A stretch of DNA of 64,000 bases from an uncultured Eubacteriales bacterium (GTDB lineage: Bacteria; Bacillota; Clostridia; Oscillospirales; Acutalibacteraceae): NCBI GenBank assembly GCA_934466515.1, contig CAKSLH010000006.1:1-64000 (forward strand), read 5' to 3'. The translations under genes and the position numbers were made by a program. The notes beneath the pieces were generated by a model that saw nothing but the letters and a program-made list of their open reading frames with translations, did no database searches and was not told the DNA's origin. Positions 26,102-34,677 of this stretch are shown in pieces. Position 1 is the stretch's first letter; each line of letters opens with the position of its first letter.

Positions 26102-27232
26102 ATGGTCTATCTTGATAATTCGGCAACAACGGGGAAAAAGCCTAAAAATGTTATTTATGCTGTAAATAATGCAATCGCAAATTTAAGCGCAAATCCCGGA
26201 AGGAGCGGATATGAAACTGCGGTAAAAAGCGCTGAAATGATATATAACGCAAGAGAAAAGCTAAGACTTATGTTCGGGGCAAAAAGTGTTCAGAATGTTA
26301 TTTTTACCCCTGGATGCACCTATTCGCTGAACTTTGTTATAAAAGGAATTTTAGGTAAAAACGATCACTGTATTGTAAGCGATATGGAACATAATGCCGT
26401 AATGCGGCCGCTTCATAAAACCGGCTGCGACTACAGCATTGCAAGTATTGATTTTAATGATTCCGTAAAAACAGTAAGCAATTTCGAAAGTCTGATAAGA
26501 CCCGAAACAAAGCTCGTAGTCTGTACGGCGGCTTCTAATGTTTTCGGAATAATGCCGCCGATTTCGAAAATAGGAGAAATGTGTAAAAAGCACGGAATTC
26601 TCTTTGCTGTTGACGCCGCTCAGGCGGCGGGAGTTTATCCTATTGATATGAAAAAATCAAATATTGATTTCTTGGCGATAGCAGGTCATAAGGGACTGTA
26701 TGCGCCTATGGGAATAGGTGTTCTTATCTTAAATAATACCTTGCCTAATACCCTTATTGAGGGCGGAACGGGCACCTTTTCCGAAAAAATCGAACAGCCC
26801 GAAATTTTACCTGAAATGTTCGAGAGCGGAACGCTGAATGTCCCCGGGATTGCAGGGATTTCGGCAGGAGCGGATTTTATAAAATCAAAGGGAATAGCTA
26901 ATATTTACGGGCATGAAATGCGCATAATCAGAATAATTTATAACGAACTTAAGGATAACGAAAAAATACTTTTATATTCGGACCCTACAGGTCCTATGAC
27001 TTACTGTCCTGTGCTTTCCTTTAACCTGCTCGGCAAAATGTCCTCTGAAACGGAAGAAATTCTTGCAAAAAATAAAATTGCGGTGCGCTCGGGGCTTCAC
27101 TGCGCTCCTTTTGCGCATAGAAAAATGCACACCTTGGATACCGGAACCGTAAGAATTTCGCCGTCTGTTTTTACCGCTGATAATGAAATTGCCTATTTTT
27201 TAAATATTATAAAAAAAGCAACTAAAATTTGA
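26102..27232 (+). CDS. Cysteine desulfurase-like class V PLP enzyme
   Basis: The 376-residue fold-type I enzyme has the N-terminal YLDNSATT motif, the PLP-binding lysine in AGHKGLYAP and the catalytic cysteine loop SGLHCAPFAH. These are features of the IscS/SufS superfamily, closest to the subgroup seen near selenium/molybdenum hydroxylase genes (TIGR01977-like). It probably removes sulfur from cysteine (or selenium from selenocysteine) as persulfide. No IscU/SufU scaffold is adjacent; the nearest partner is the DUF3343 protein. The start ATG follows GGTGAT. Confidence 0.85.
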   Translation: MVYLDNSATTGKKPKNVIYAVNNAIANLSANPGRSGYETAVKSAEMIYNAREKLRLMFGAKSVQNVIFTPGCTYSLNFVIKGILGKNDHCIVSDMEHNAVMRPLHKTGCDYSIASIDFNDSVKTVSNFESLIRPETKLVVCTAASNVFGIMPPISKIGEMCKKHGILFAVDAAQAAGVYPIDMKKSNIDFLAIAGHKGLYAPMGIGVLILNNTLPNTLIEGGTGTFSEKIEQPEILPEMFESGTLNVPGIAGISAGADFIKSKGIANIYGHEMRIIRIIYNELKDNEKILLYSDPTGPMTYCPVLSFNLLGKMSSETEEILAKNKIAVRSGLHCAPFAHRKMHTLDTGTVRISPSVFTADNEIAYFLNIIKKATKI

Positions 27233-27241
27233 AATTTGATA

Positions 27242-27270
27242 TTGATACCTTTTAATAATTATGATAAAAT
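27242..27270 (+). promoter_or_regulatory. Promoter of cdaA-cdaR
   Basis: TTGATA (27242-27247), a 17-base spacer and TAAAAT (27265-27270) preceded by TG one base upstream (extended -10). A leader of about 80 bases precedes the GTG of cdaA. Confidence 0.75.
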
Positions 27271-27355
27271 ATATATGATATTGGGTTAATTTGTGTTGTG
27301 ACGGAATGTTAAGTCATATTTTGATTATAGATTAAAGGAAAAAGGACTGAAAAAA

Positions 27356-28294
27356 GTGAGCGCGTTTTTTAACAGTATAGTTACTCTTTGGAATCAAGTA
27401 ATATATGCTATTTCAAATATCGGATTTTTCGATATTCTTGATATTTTAATTGTCGCTTATGTTATTTACCGCGCAATCGGTTTTTTGCGTGAAACAAGAG
27501 CGGGTCAGCTTGTAAAAGGTATCGCTTTTCTTCTTTTCTTTTATGTCATTGCAAAGTGGTGGGATTTAGAGGTTGTAAGCTGGCTTCTTTCAATGGTATT
27601 TAATTCGCTGATTCTTTTTATTGCGATTATTTTCCAGCCTGAGCTTCGCAGAGTCCTTGAAAAGGTCGGACAGGGCGCTCTAAAGGGAAATACCCTTTTC
27701 AGCGAGGAAAAAGCCGAGGTCGCAAGGTGTATTGACTGTGTCGCAAAGGCGGCGGGAAGCATGCAGGACACTAAAACCGGTGCTCTTATCGTTTTCGAAA
27801 GACAGACTCAGCTCGGCGAGATTATAAATACAGGCACTGTTATTGACGCGGCGGCTTCTGTACAGCTTGTAAATAATATTTTCTATCCGAAATCGCCTTT
27901 GCATGACGGTGCGCTTATAATCAGAGAGGGTAAGCTTTATGCCGCAGGATGTATTTTACCTCTTACGCAGAATTCGGAAATTCCGTCTGAGCTCGGAACG
28001 AGGCACAGAGCCGCAATCGGTATGACCGAAAATTCGGACGCGGTAGTTCTTGTGGTTTCCGAGGAAACGGGAATGATATCCATTGTAAAAAACGGTCAGA
28101 TTCAGCGTGGCTATAATGCTGCTTCGGCTTATGCGGAGCTTAAACAGCTTATGATTGATCCCGATTCCGATAAGACTGACAATACTGTAATTTCTGTTAT
28201 AAAGCATATTACTCCGATTAAAAAATTCAGGAATTCCAAAAATTCGGCAAAGGAGGGCAAAAACAGTGATAGACACGAAAAAAATAAGAAATAA
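27356..28294 (+). CDS. cdaA: Diadenylate cyclase CdaA
   Basis: CdaA makes c-di-AMP from two ATP, a messenger that controls potassium and osmolyte uptake and cell-wall homeostasis. The 312-residue protein has three hydrophobic helices within residues 15-90 and a DAC domain with the two catalytic motifs: DGA at 184-186 and RHR at 216-218. The C-terminal tail is longer and more charged than in the shortest homologues. The start is GTG with AAAGGA upstream. It overlaps cdaR by 29 bases, so the two are coupled. glmM, the usual third gene, is about 20 kb away. Confidence 0.94.
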   Translation: MSAFFNSIVTLWNQVIYAISNIGFFDILDILIVAYVIYRAIGFLRETRAGQLVKGIAFLLFFYVIAKWWDLEVVSWLLSMVFNSLILFIAIIFQPELRRVLEKVGQGALKGNTLFSEEKAEVARCIDCVAKAAGSMQDTKTGALIVFERQTQLGEIINTGTVIDAAASVQLVNNIFYPKSPLHDGALIIREGKLYAAGCILPLTQNSEIPSELGTRHRAAIGMTENSDAVVLVVSEETGMISIVKNGQIQRGYNAASAYAELKQLMIDPDSDKTDNTVISVIKHITPIKKFRNSKNSAKEGKNSDRHEKNKK

Positions 28295-29603
28295 TTTTGA
28301 TTTGTTTTTAAAAAAGCTCTTTAAAAGCCGCAATTTTTCTATAATCATTTCATTGATTTTTGCTTTTGCCGCATGGCTTATCATTATGATAAACCGCAAC
28401 CCGACAAGAGAGCAGACCTTTAATAATATTTCCGCAACAGTTTCAATAGACGATACCGTTGCAAGCGAAATGGGTCTCGGAATTGTTTCGGATGTAAGCA
28501 GTCAGAAATTTACCGTCGTTGTAAGCGGTCCTAATTACATTGTAAGCTCGCTCAGAACTTCCGATTTTATTCTGACGGCATCTGTAGCCGATGTCAATGC
28601 CGCAGGCACATTTAAGCTGAATGTTTTGCCTGCCACAAACAGCTCAAAAACAGGGTACACCTTTACATCGGTTACTCCTTCTACCATAGATGTAACCTTT
28701 GATTATATCGACGAAAGAACATTTACAGTTGTTCCTAAGCTCGTCGGGGTTTCGGCGGCTTCGGGTCTTATTGCGGACACACCTGCTGTAAGCAATTCTC
28801 AGCAGAATACAATAAATATCAAGGGTCCTAGAAATGTTATGAACAAGATTTCAACGGTCGCCGCTTATGCAGAGGTAAATAAAACCCTTGACTCTACCCA
28901 GAGCTTTGACACCGATTTGGTGCTTTATGATGAAAACGATAAGATAATTTACAGATATACTGCTGACGGCAGTATTCTGGACGGAGACGGAAATAAGGTT
29001 GAAAACAACTATCTTAACATTGAGTATTCAACAATAAAGGTTACTCAGCCTATTCTCAAAAAGGCGGTTCTTAATGTCGAGGCTTCGTTTAAGAATATGC
29101 CGTCGGGAATTGCGGGAGCGTTTGCTTATTCGGTAGACCATACGACGGCTACCGTAATCGGCACGCCTGATGTAATAGACGGTATGAAAAAAATATCTCT
29201 TTCGGAAATAAACTTCTTTGATATTTCAAAAACCAAAAACACCTTTGAGGTTTCGGCAGTTCTTCCAACGGGCGTAAGAATTGTTGATAATATCGAAAGC
29301 TTTACAGTTTCGGTTGATACCTCGGGATTTGTAGAAAAGGTATTTACGGTGACCGATATCAGACCTAAGGGTCTTGCTTCAAATCTTAACAGCAGAATCG
29401 GTTCAACCGTTAAAAATGTCAAGATTTGCGGCCCTGCAAGCGTTATGAGAACGCTTACGGCAAATATGCTCTATGCGCAGATTGATTTGACTGATAAGGT
29501 TGCGGGGAATTATACGGTTGACGCAGTTATTAAATCAGACAGCTTAAACAATATCTGGCAGGTCGGCACTTATTCGGCTACCGTTACCGTCAGCGAAAAA
29601 TAG
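28266..29603 (+). CDS. cdaR: CdaR/YbbR-domain c-di-AMP cyclase regulator
   Basis: CdaR is a membrane-anchored protein with extracytoplasmic YbbR domains that modulates CdaA. The 445-residue product has a cytoplasmic tail, one transmembrane helix near residues 23-40, then a long beta-rich region with repeated YbbR-like blocks (for example VVSGPNYIV, INIKGPRNVM and VKICGPASVM, each a strand-turn motif with GP). The start is GTG with GGAGGG upstream, inside the end of cdaA. The repeated GP motifs indicate three or four YbbR domains. Confidence 0.9.
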   Translation: MIDTKKIRNNFDLFLKKLFKSRNFSIIISLIFAFAAWLIIMINRNPTREQTFNNISATVSIDDTVASEMGLGIVSDVSSQKFTVVVSGPNYIVSSLRTSDFILTASVADVNAAGTFKLNVLPATNSSKTGYTFTSVTPSTIDVTFDYIDERTFTVVPKLVGVSAASGLIADTPAVSNSQQNTINIKGPRNVMNKISTVAAYAEVNKTLDSTQSFDTDLVLYDENDKIIYRYTADGSILDGDGNKVENNYLNIEYSTIKVTQPILKKAVLNVEASFKNMPSGIAGAFAYSVDHTTATVIGTPDVIDGMKKISLSEINFFDISKTKNTFEVSAVLPTGVRIVDNIESFTVSVDTSGFVEKVFTVTDIRPKGLASNLNSRIGSTVKNVKICGPASVMRTLTANMLYAQIDLTDKVAGNYTVDAVIKSDSLNNIWQVGTYSATVTVSEK

Positions 29604-29619
29604 TTTTCAATTGGTTTTG

Positions 29620-29644
29620 CCTCGCTGCATATTATGTAGCGAGG
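29620..29644 (+). promoter_or_regulatory. Hairpin sequestering the ribosome site of the 29653 gene
   Basis: An 11-pair stem (29620-29630 with 29634-29644, one G-T wobble) closes a 3-base loop. The 3' arm contains the GAGG of the GAGGTG ribosome site for the ATG at 29653. There is no T-run after it, so it is not a standard terminator. It starts 17 bases after the cdaR stop. Confidence 0.7.
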
Positions 29645-29652
29645 TGATATTT

Positions 29653-29994
29653 ATGATAAAAGGATTACTTATAGCACTGCTGTTTATTTTTGCGTCCTTA
29701 GGAATATGTGAATTCTTTCATGATATTAGGTCTTGCTTTTTGTCGGAAAAATCGGATAATTCAAGATTTCTAATTATCATGCTGAAAAAGGGAACCGCAA
29801 TAGAACAGCTAAGGTTTTCCTATGAGCAGTATCTTTGGAACGGTACAAGATATGCGGATTGTATCATTGCAGTAAATTCCGACCTTGACGAGACGGAATA
29901 TTTAAAATGCCTTGAATATGCGAGAAACAGGGATATTGTTATTGCTCCTAAGGAAATGGCAGAAAGAATAGTCGGCGAAATATCCTCGGTTTAG
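29653..29994 (+). CDS. Small membrane-anchored protein of unknown function
   Basis: The 113-residue protein has an N-terminal hydrophobic helix (about residues 2-19), then a soluble domain with the segments FLIIMLKKG, CIIAVNSDLDE and IVIAPKEMAERI, which read as alternating strands and helices. I do not recognise the family. The start at 29653 has GAGGTGAT upstream; a TTG at 29611 would place the hairpin inside the gene and is rejected. The gene follows cdaR by 50 bases and precedes recD2 by 24. Its expression is probably limited by the hairpin that contains its ribosome site. Confidence 0.65.
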   Translation: MIKGLLIALLFIFASLGICEFFHDIRSCFLSEKSDNSRFLIIMLKKGTAIEQLRFSYEQYLWNGTRYADCIIAVNSDLDETEYLKCLEYARNRDIVIAPKEMAERIVGEISSV

Positions 29995-30018
29995 CAAAAG
30001 AAGAAAGGAAGTGAAAAA

Positions 30019-32226
30019 ATGCCCGAAAATGCAGGCGGAAAAGAGAAAATAAGCGGAATAATAGAAAGCATTACATATAAAAATGAGCAGAATGCCTATA
30101 CCGTCGCGACCGTAAAATGCGGAAAAGAAAGAATAACAGCCGTCGGCTTTATGCCTTTCGCCGCAGGCGGAGATAAAGTTAATCTTTTCGGGCATTTCAC
30201 CGTCCATCATTCTTACGGCGAGCAGTTCGCGGTGGATAATTTCGAAAGAGCCGTTCCCGAAAGCAGCGCAGCTATTTTAAGATATCTTTCTTCGGGAGCG
30301 ATAAAGGGAATAGGTCCGGGGACTGCGTCAAAAATCGTGGAAAAATTCGGAGACAAAGCCCTACAGGTCCTTGAAAACAGTCCTGAGGATTTGTCTTCTA
30401 TCCGAGGAATTTCAATGGAAAAGGCTTTAAGCTTCAGTGAAGAATATAAAAAACAATACGGTGTTCAGGAGCTTGTTTTATTGCTTTCTCCTTACGGAAT
30501 AGGAATAGAAAAATGCGCTAGGATTTTTAAAAGGCTGGGAAAAGATGCGGCGGAAAAAATCAAAAGCAATCCTTATGTTTTATGCTCGGACGATTTTTCG
30601 GTATCCTTTGAAAAGGCGGAAGCGGTTTCAGCCGATTTAAGCCTTCCCGCTGACAACTCCGACAGAGTAAGTGCGGGAATAATATATGTGCTTAAAAGAA
30701 ATCTTATGAACGGGCATACCTGCCTTCCCGCGGACAAGCTTTGTGCTGTCTCAAAGCGGCTTTTGGGCCTTAATGATGAAATAATCAATGACAGTCTGAA
30801 TTCACTTAAAGAACAGCTTTCCTTGCTTTCTTATATAAAGGACGGACAGGAATTTATTGCTCTGCCAGAACAGTTTTATGCAGAGCAGTATATAAGCGCA
30901 AGAATGAAGGCAGTCGCGCAAAATCTTGATAAAAGCGTTTCGATAGACGACCTTGAAATTGATTATGTTGAAAACAAGGTGGGTATAAAATTTGAGAGCA
31001 TGCAAAGGCTTGCGATAAAGCAGACCTTTGAAAGCGGAATTCTTATTCTTACCGGCGGACCGGGTACGGGAAAAACCACAACATTAAACGCAATAATTCA
31101 GCTTTTTGAAAACCGTGATGTTTCGATAGCTCTCGCCGCGCCCACGGGCAGAGCCGCAAAGAGAATGTCCGAGCTTACGGGAAGAGAAGCCAAAACCATT
31201 CACAGACTTTTAGAGGTTGAATGGGGAGCCGATGACGAACAGCGTTTTGCGAGAAACGAGAAAAATCCGCTTGACTGTGATGTTATAATTATAGATGAGG
31301 CTTCTATGATTGATTCCATACTTTTCAGCGCGCTTTTAAAAGCGCTGAAGCTTAAGTGCAGAATGGTAATTGTCGGGGACTCGGACCAGCTTCCGAGCGT
31401 ATCGGCAGGAAATGTTTTAAATGACCTTTTAATGTCGGGACAGTTTGCCTCTATAAAGCTTAATAAGGTTTTCAGACAGGCACAGAAAAGTCTAATTGTT
31501 ACAAATGCGCACGCTATTATAAATAACAGCGAGCCTGATCTTAATTCTAAAGAGGGAGATTTTTTCTTTCTCGAAAGAAAAAGCGAAAATTCCGTGTGCA
31601 ATACGGTTCTTGAGCTTGCGGATTTAAGACTTCCCAAGGCTTATGGATTTGACCCGATTAAGGATATTCAGGTTCTTTGCCCTTCAAGAATGCTTGACTG
31701 CGGTTGCGTTAATCTCAATAATCTTTTGCAGACCGTTTTAAACCCCGAAGAAAGCAAAAGAACTCAGCTTTCGTATAAAGGAATTTATTTCCGAACGGGC
31801 GATAAGGTAATGCAGATAAAGAATAATTATGATATAATATGGAAAAAGCAGGACGGCGAGACGGGAAGCGGTGTGTTTAACGGCGATATCGGGCTTATAA
31901 CAGATGTTGATGTAAGAGCGGGAATAATAACCGTTTTGTTCGACGATAAAACCGTTACATATTTTAAAGAACAGCTGGACGAAGTTGAGCTTGCTTATGC
32001 CGTTACTGTTCATAAAAGTCAGGGCAGCGAATTCGACTGCGTTATTTTGCCGCTGTTTGATATTCCCGAAAAGCTTAAATACAGAAATCTTTTATATACA
32101 GCCATTACAAGGGCAAAAAAACTGCTTGTAATAGTAGGTAAAAAGCAGATATTTATTCAGATGGCTGAAAATAACAGAAAAACTTTAAGATATACGCTTT
32201 TAAAGGATCTGTTGTGTGATGAATAG
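30019..32226 (+). CDS. recD2: RecD2-type ATP-dependent DNA helicase
   Basis: RecD2 is a 5'-3' superfamily 1 helicase that works outside RecBCD, in repair and replication fork processing. The 735-residue protein has an N-terminal OB-like and helix-hairpin-helix part (GIGPGTASKIV, then IRGISMEKAL), Walker A GGPGTGKT at 346-353, DEAS Walker B, motif III GDSDQLPSV, and the C-terminal HKSQGSEFD and YTAITRAK motifs. The ATG has AAAGGAAGTG upstream. It overlaps comF. Confidence 0.95.
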   Translation: MPENAGGKEKISGIIESITYKNEQNAYTVATVKCGKERITAVGFMPFAAGGDKVNLFGHFTVHHSYGEQFAVDNFERAVPESSAAILRYLSSGAIKGIGPGTASKIVEKFGDKALQVLENSPEDLSSIRGISMEKALSFSEEYKKQYGVQELVLLLSPYGIGIEKCARIFKRLGKDAAEKIKSNPYVLCSDDFSVSFEKAEAVSADLSLPADNSDRVSAGIIYVLKRNLMNGHTCLPADKLCAVSKRLLGLNDEIINDSLNSLKEQLSLLSYIKDGQEFIALPEQFYAEQYISARMKAVAQNLDKSVSIDDLEIDYVENKVGIKFESMQRLAIKQTFESGILILTGGPGTGKTTTLNAIIQLFENRDVSIALAAPTGRAAKRMSELTGREAKTIHRLLEVEWGADDEQRFARNEKNPLDCDVIIIDEASMIDSILFSALLKALKLKCRMVIVGDSDQLPSVSAGNVLNDLLMSGQFASIKLNKVFRQAQKSLIVTNAHAIINNSEPDLNSKEGDFFFLERKSENSVCNTVLELADLRLPKAYGFDPIKDIQVLCPSRMLDCGCVNLNNLLQTVLNPEESKRTQLSYKGIYFRTGDKVMQIKNNYDIIWKKQDGETGSGVFNGDIGLITDVDVRAGIITVLFDDKTVTYFKEQLDEVELAYAVTVHKSQGSEFDCVILPLFDIPEKLKYRNLLYTAITRAKKLLVIVGKKQIFIQMAENNRKTLRYTLLKDLLCDE

Positions 32227-32929
32227 GCTGATAAAAAGTCTCGGAAATGAAATTTTATCCGCCGTGTTTCCTTATAAATGCTTATCCTGCGGTGATATAA
32301 TTGAGGACAGAGGATTTTGCAAGACCTGCATGAAAGAGCTTAAAAGAATCGACTTTAAAAAGCGCTGTAAGAAATGCGGAAGAGAAAAGGACTGCTGTAT
32401 TTGCGGTTACAGGGTCTTCAGGTTTGAATCCTTGGTTTCACTTTATGAAAACTGCGGTGCCGCTAAGAATGCCTACTATAATTATAAATTCGGCGGCAAG
32501 GTTCATTACGCGGTGTTTTTCGCCGAACAGCTGGCGGAGGCTGTAGGTCATGAATATTTAGGAATTGATTTTGAGTTTCTGACTTATGTTCCGAGCTCAA
32601 AATTCAGCAAATTCAAGCGCGGGTTTGACCACAGCAGGGAAATCGCATTAAGGCTTTCTAAATTTACGGGAATTCCTTTAAGAGAAATTCTTGTCTGTAA
32701 ACCGTTCAGGCGTTCTCAGCATAGAAGCAACGCCGAAATGAGACTTAAAAATGTTAAGAATAAGTATTATGCTCAGGATAAAATTTCCGGCGGAAATGTT
32801 CTCTTGTTCGATGATATCGCGACAACCGGAGCAACCTTGGACGAATGTGCAAAACAGCTTCTTATCGCAGGTGCGGACAGGGTATACTGTATTTCCGTTT
32901 TACAAAGTGTGCATAAAAAGGGTGATTAA
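32219..32929 (+). CDS. comF: ComF family protein (phosphoribosyltransferase-like)
   Basis: ComF proteins are needed for DNA uptake in transformable bacteria, probably acting on internalised single-stranded DNA. The 236-residue protein has the N-terminal zinc-binding pairs (CLSC, CKTC, CKKC and CCIC), then a type I phosphoribosyltransferase-like domain with the PRPP motif LLFDDIATTG. The ATG at 32219 overlaps the end of recD2; a GTG at 32216 is an alternative. DNA uptake genes comEA/comEC are not in this window, so competence is not established, though dprA and recD2 are also here. Confidence 0.9.
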   Translation: MNRLIKSLGNEILSAVFPYKCLSCGDIIEDRGFCKTCMKELKRIDFKKRCKKCGREKDCCICGYRVFRFESLVSLYENCGAAKNAYYNYKFGGKVHYAVFFAEQLAEAVGHEYLGIDFEFLTYVPSSKFSKFKRGFDHSREIALRLSKFTGIPLREILVCKPFRRSQHRSNAEMRLKNVKNKYYAQDKISGGNVLLFDDIATTGATLDECAKQLLIAGADRVYCISVLQSVHKKGD

Positions 32930-33952
32930 ATGGCAACAGAAATCGGAATAGATTTGGGAACTTCAAAAACCGTTATTTTTTCAAGCTCGAGAATTGTTCT
33001 TGAACAGCCGAGCATAGTCACGGTTGACAGCGAAACATGGGATCCTATTTATTACGGGGAAAAAGCAAAAAAGACTTTGGGAAGAACGCCCGACAGCATG
33101 ATATGCGTTTCTCCGATAGAGCATGGGGTCATAGCGGATTACGATATAACCGAGCTTATGCTTAAGGAATATATGCACAGGGCTTTCGGAAATAAAATAG
33201 TAAGACCGCAGATTATTGCTTCCTTGCCTGCAGGGCTTACAGAGCTTCAGCACCATTCGCTTGCGAATGTTGTTGAATCGGGAGGCGGAAGAAATATTTC
33301 TGTAATTGAGGGTCCGCTGGCAATTGCGTTCGGACTGGGAATTGATTTTTCTAAGGCTCACGGTACATTTATAGTCGATATAGGCGCGGGAACTACCGAT
33401 ATAGCCGTTATTTCCATGGGCGGAATATCTATTTGCGACTCCTTTAAGACCGCTTCTTTGAACTTTGATTCACAGATCATAAGATATATAAGAAGAGAAT
33501 ATAATATTGAAATAGGACCGCTTATGGCTGAAAGTATTAAGAAAACTATAGGTACGGTTGTCGACAGAACTATTGATATAGCGATGGTTGCAAAGGGCAG
33601 AAATCTTTATACCGGACTTCCCGAAAGCTTCGAAATTTCCTCTGCCGAGGTGTTCGAGGCTGTAAAGGAGCCTGCTGTTATGATCTGCGAGGCTATCCGT
33701 TCGGTGCTTTCAAAAACCGACCCCGACTTGGTTGCCGATATCAATCAGGACGGACTGTATCTTACAGGCGGAGGAAGTCTTATTTACGGAATGGATAAGC
33801 TCATAGCCGATTATACCGGAACGGCGGTGCATAAGCTTGAAGATCCGACCCACAGTGTAATAAAGGGCACGGCTTATGCGCTTAAAAATCCCCAGATGCT
33901 TAAAAATGTCAATTATCAGCTGCGCTCGATAAAAGAACTGACGGTTGAATAA
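32930..33952 (+). CDS. MreB/Mbl-like actin-family protein
   Basis: MreB-type actins guide cell-wall insertion and cell shape. The 340-residue protein has the three nucleotide-binding motifs of the family in variant form: GIDLGTSKT near residue 6, DIGAGTTDIAV near 150, and TGGGSLIYGMD in the C-terminal part. It starts one base after the comF stop and is not accompanied by mreC/mreD, which suggests a paralogue rather than the main MreB. Which one is ancestral in this genome cannot be seen here. Confidence 0.82.
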   Translation: MATEIGIDLGTSKTVIFSSSRIVLEQPSIVTVDSETWDPIYYGEKAKKTLGRTPDSMICVSPIEHGVIADYDITELMLKEYMHRAFGNKIVRPQIIASLPAGLTELQHHSLANVVESGGGRNISVIEGPLAIAFGLGIDFSKAHGTFIVDIGAGTTDIAVISMGGISICDSFKTASLNFDSQIIRYIRREYNIEIGPLMAESIKKTIGTVVDRTIDIAMVAKGRNLYTGLPESFEISSAEVFEAVKEPAVMICEAIRSVLSKTDPDLVADINQDGLYLTGGGSLIYGMDKLIADYTGTAVHKLEDPTHSVIKGTAYALKNPQMLKNVNYQLRSIKELTVE

Positions 33953-33960
33953 AAAAGGTA

Positions 33961-33988
33961 TTGACAAATAAAAAATTTATGTTATAAT
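33961..33988 (+). promoter_or_regulatory. Promoter of the infC-rpmI-rplT operon
   Basis: A consensus TTGACA (33961-33966), a 16-base spacer and TATAAT (33983-33988). The start near 33995 gives a leader of almost 150 bases before infC, long enough for an autoregulatory structure. Confidence 0.9.
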
Positions 33989-34080
33989 ATTTAGGACAAT
34001 GAAGCAGAATGTACTTGTGTTCTCACCTTGAGGTAATTAAATCTCGGGTTAATATTATTGATTTTTTTATTGATAATTAA

Positions 34081-34110
34081 AAGACGCAGGTATTGTTATG
34101 CTTGCGTCTT
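34081..34110 (+). promoter_or_regulatory. Attenuator-type hairpin in the infC leader
   Basis: An 8-bp perfect stem (34081-34088 with 34103-34110) is followed by the T-rich stretch TTATTATTTTACTTATT. Located 30 bases before infC and after the promoter, it is placed like the transcription attenuator of the Firmicutes IF3 operon, in which ribosomal protein L20 represses its own leader. L20 control here is inference; the upstream leader (33995-34080) was not folded. Confidence 0.6.
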
Positions 34111-34142
34111 ATTATTTTACTTATTGTTGGAGGTGCTTTACA

Positions 34143-34661
34143 ATCAGCAGCAAAGAATTAGCTATCAACGAAGGAATTAAATTCAAGGAAGTAAGAGTAA
34201 TTGATTCACAGGGCGGTCAGCTCGGTATTTTGCCGATTGACAAGGCTTTGGAAGCAGCTTATCAGAAAGATCTCGATCTTGTAGCAATTTCGCCTAACGC
34301 CAATCCGCCTGTCTGCAAAATTATGGACTACGGAAAGTACAGATTTGAGCAGGCTAAGCGTGAAAAAGAGGCAAGGAAAAATCAGAAGACCGTAGAAATC
34401 AAGGAGATTCGTTTGGGTCTCAGCATTGATAAGCACGATTTCGAAACAAAAGGAAATCATGCGATAGGTTTTTTGAAGAGCGGAAACAAGGTTAAGGTTT
34501 CTATAAGATTTCGCGGAAGAGAAATGGGTCACCCTGAAATCGGTACCGATATTATGAATCAGTTTGCGGAGTACTGCTCGGAATTTTCATCAGTTGAGAA
34601 ACCGGCTAAGCTTGAAGGAAGAAACATGCTGATGTTTTTGGCACCGAAATCGGGTAAATAA
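34143..34661 (+). CDS. infC: Translation initiation factor IF-3, initiated at ATC
   Basis: IF-3 keeps the 30S subunit apart and proofreads start codon selection. The 172-residue protein has the INEGIKFKEVRVI N terminus, the linker and the C-terminal domain with KHDFETK and RFRGREMGH. No ATG or GTG begins at the right place: the perfect GGAGGTG (34129-34135) is followed seven bases later by ATC AGC AGC, and this ATC gives a normal-length protein. The upstream ATG at 34098 would lie inside the attenuator hairpin and add 15 residues spanning the ribosome site. Rare initiators are a hallmark of infC, where IF-3 represses its own translation. Confidence 0.93.
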   Translation: MSSKELAINEGIKFKEVRVIDSQGGQLGILPIDKALEAAYQKDLDLVAISPNANPPVCKIMDYGKYRFEQAKREKEARKNQKTVEIKEIRLGLSIDKHDFETKGNHAIGFLKSGNKVKVSIRFRGREMGHPEIGTDIMNQFAEYCSEFSSVEKPAKLEGRNMLMFLAPKSGK

Positions 34662-34677
34662 ATTGGAGGAATTATAA

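Noticed and set aside
34098..34142. ATG at 34098 as the infC start
   Set aside because: It begins inside the attenuator hairpin and the ribosome site would be within the coding region. The ATC at 34143 fits spacing and family length better.
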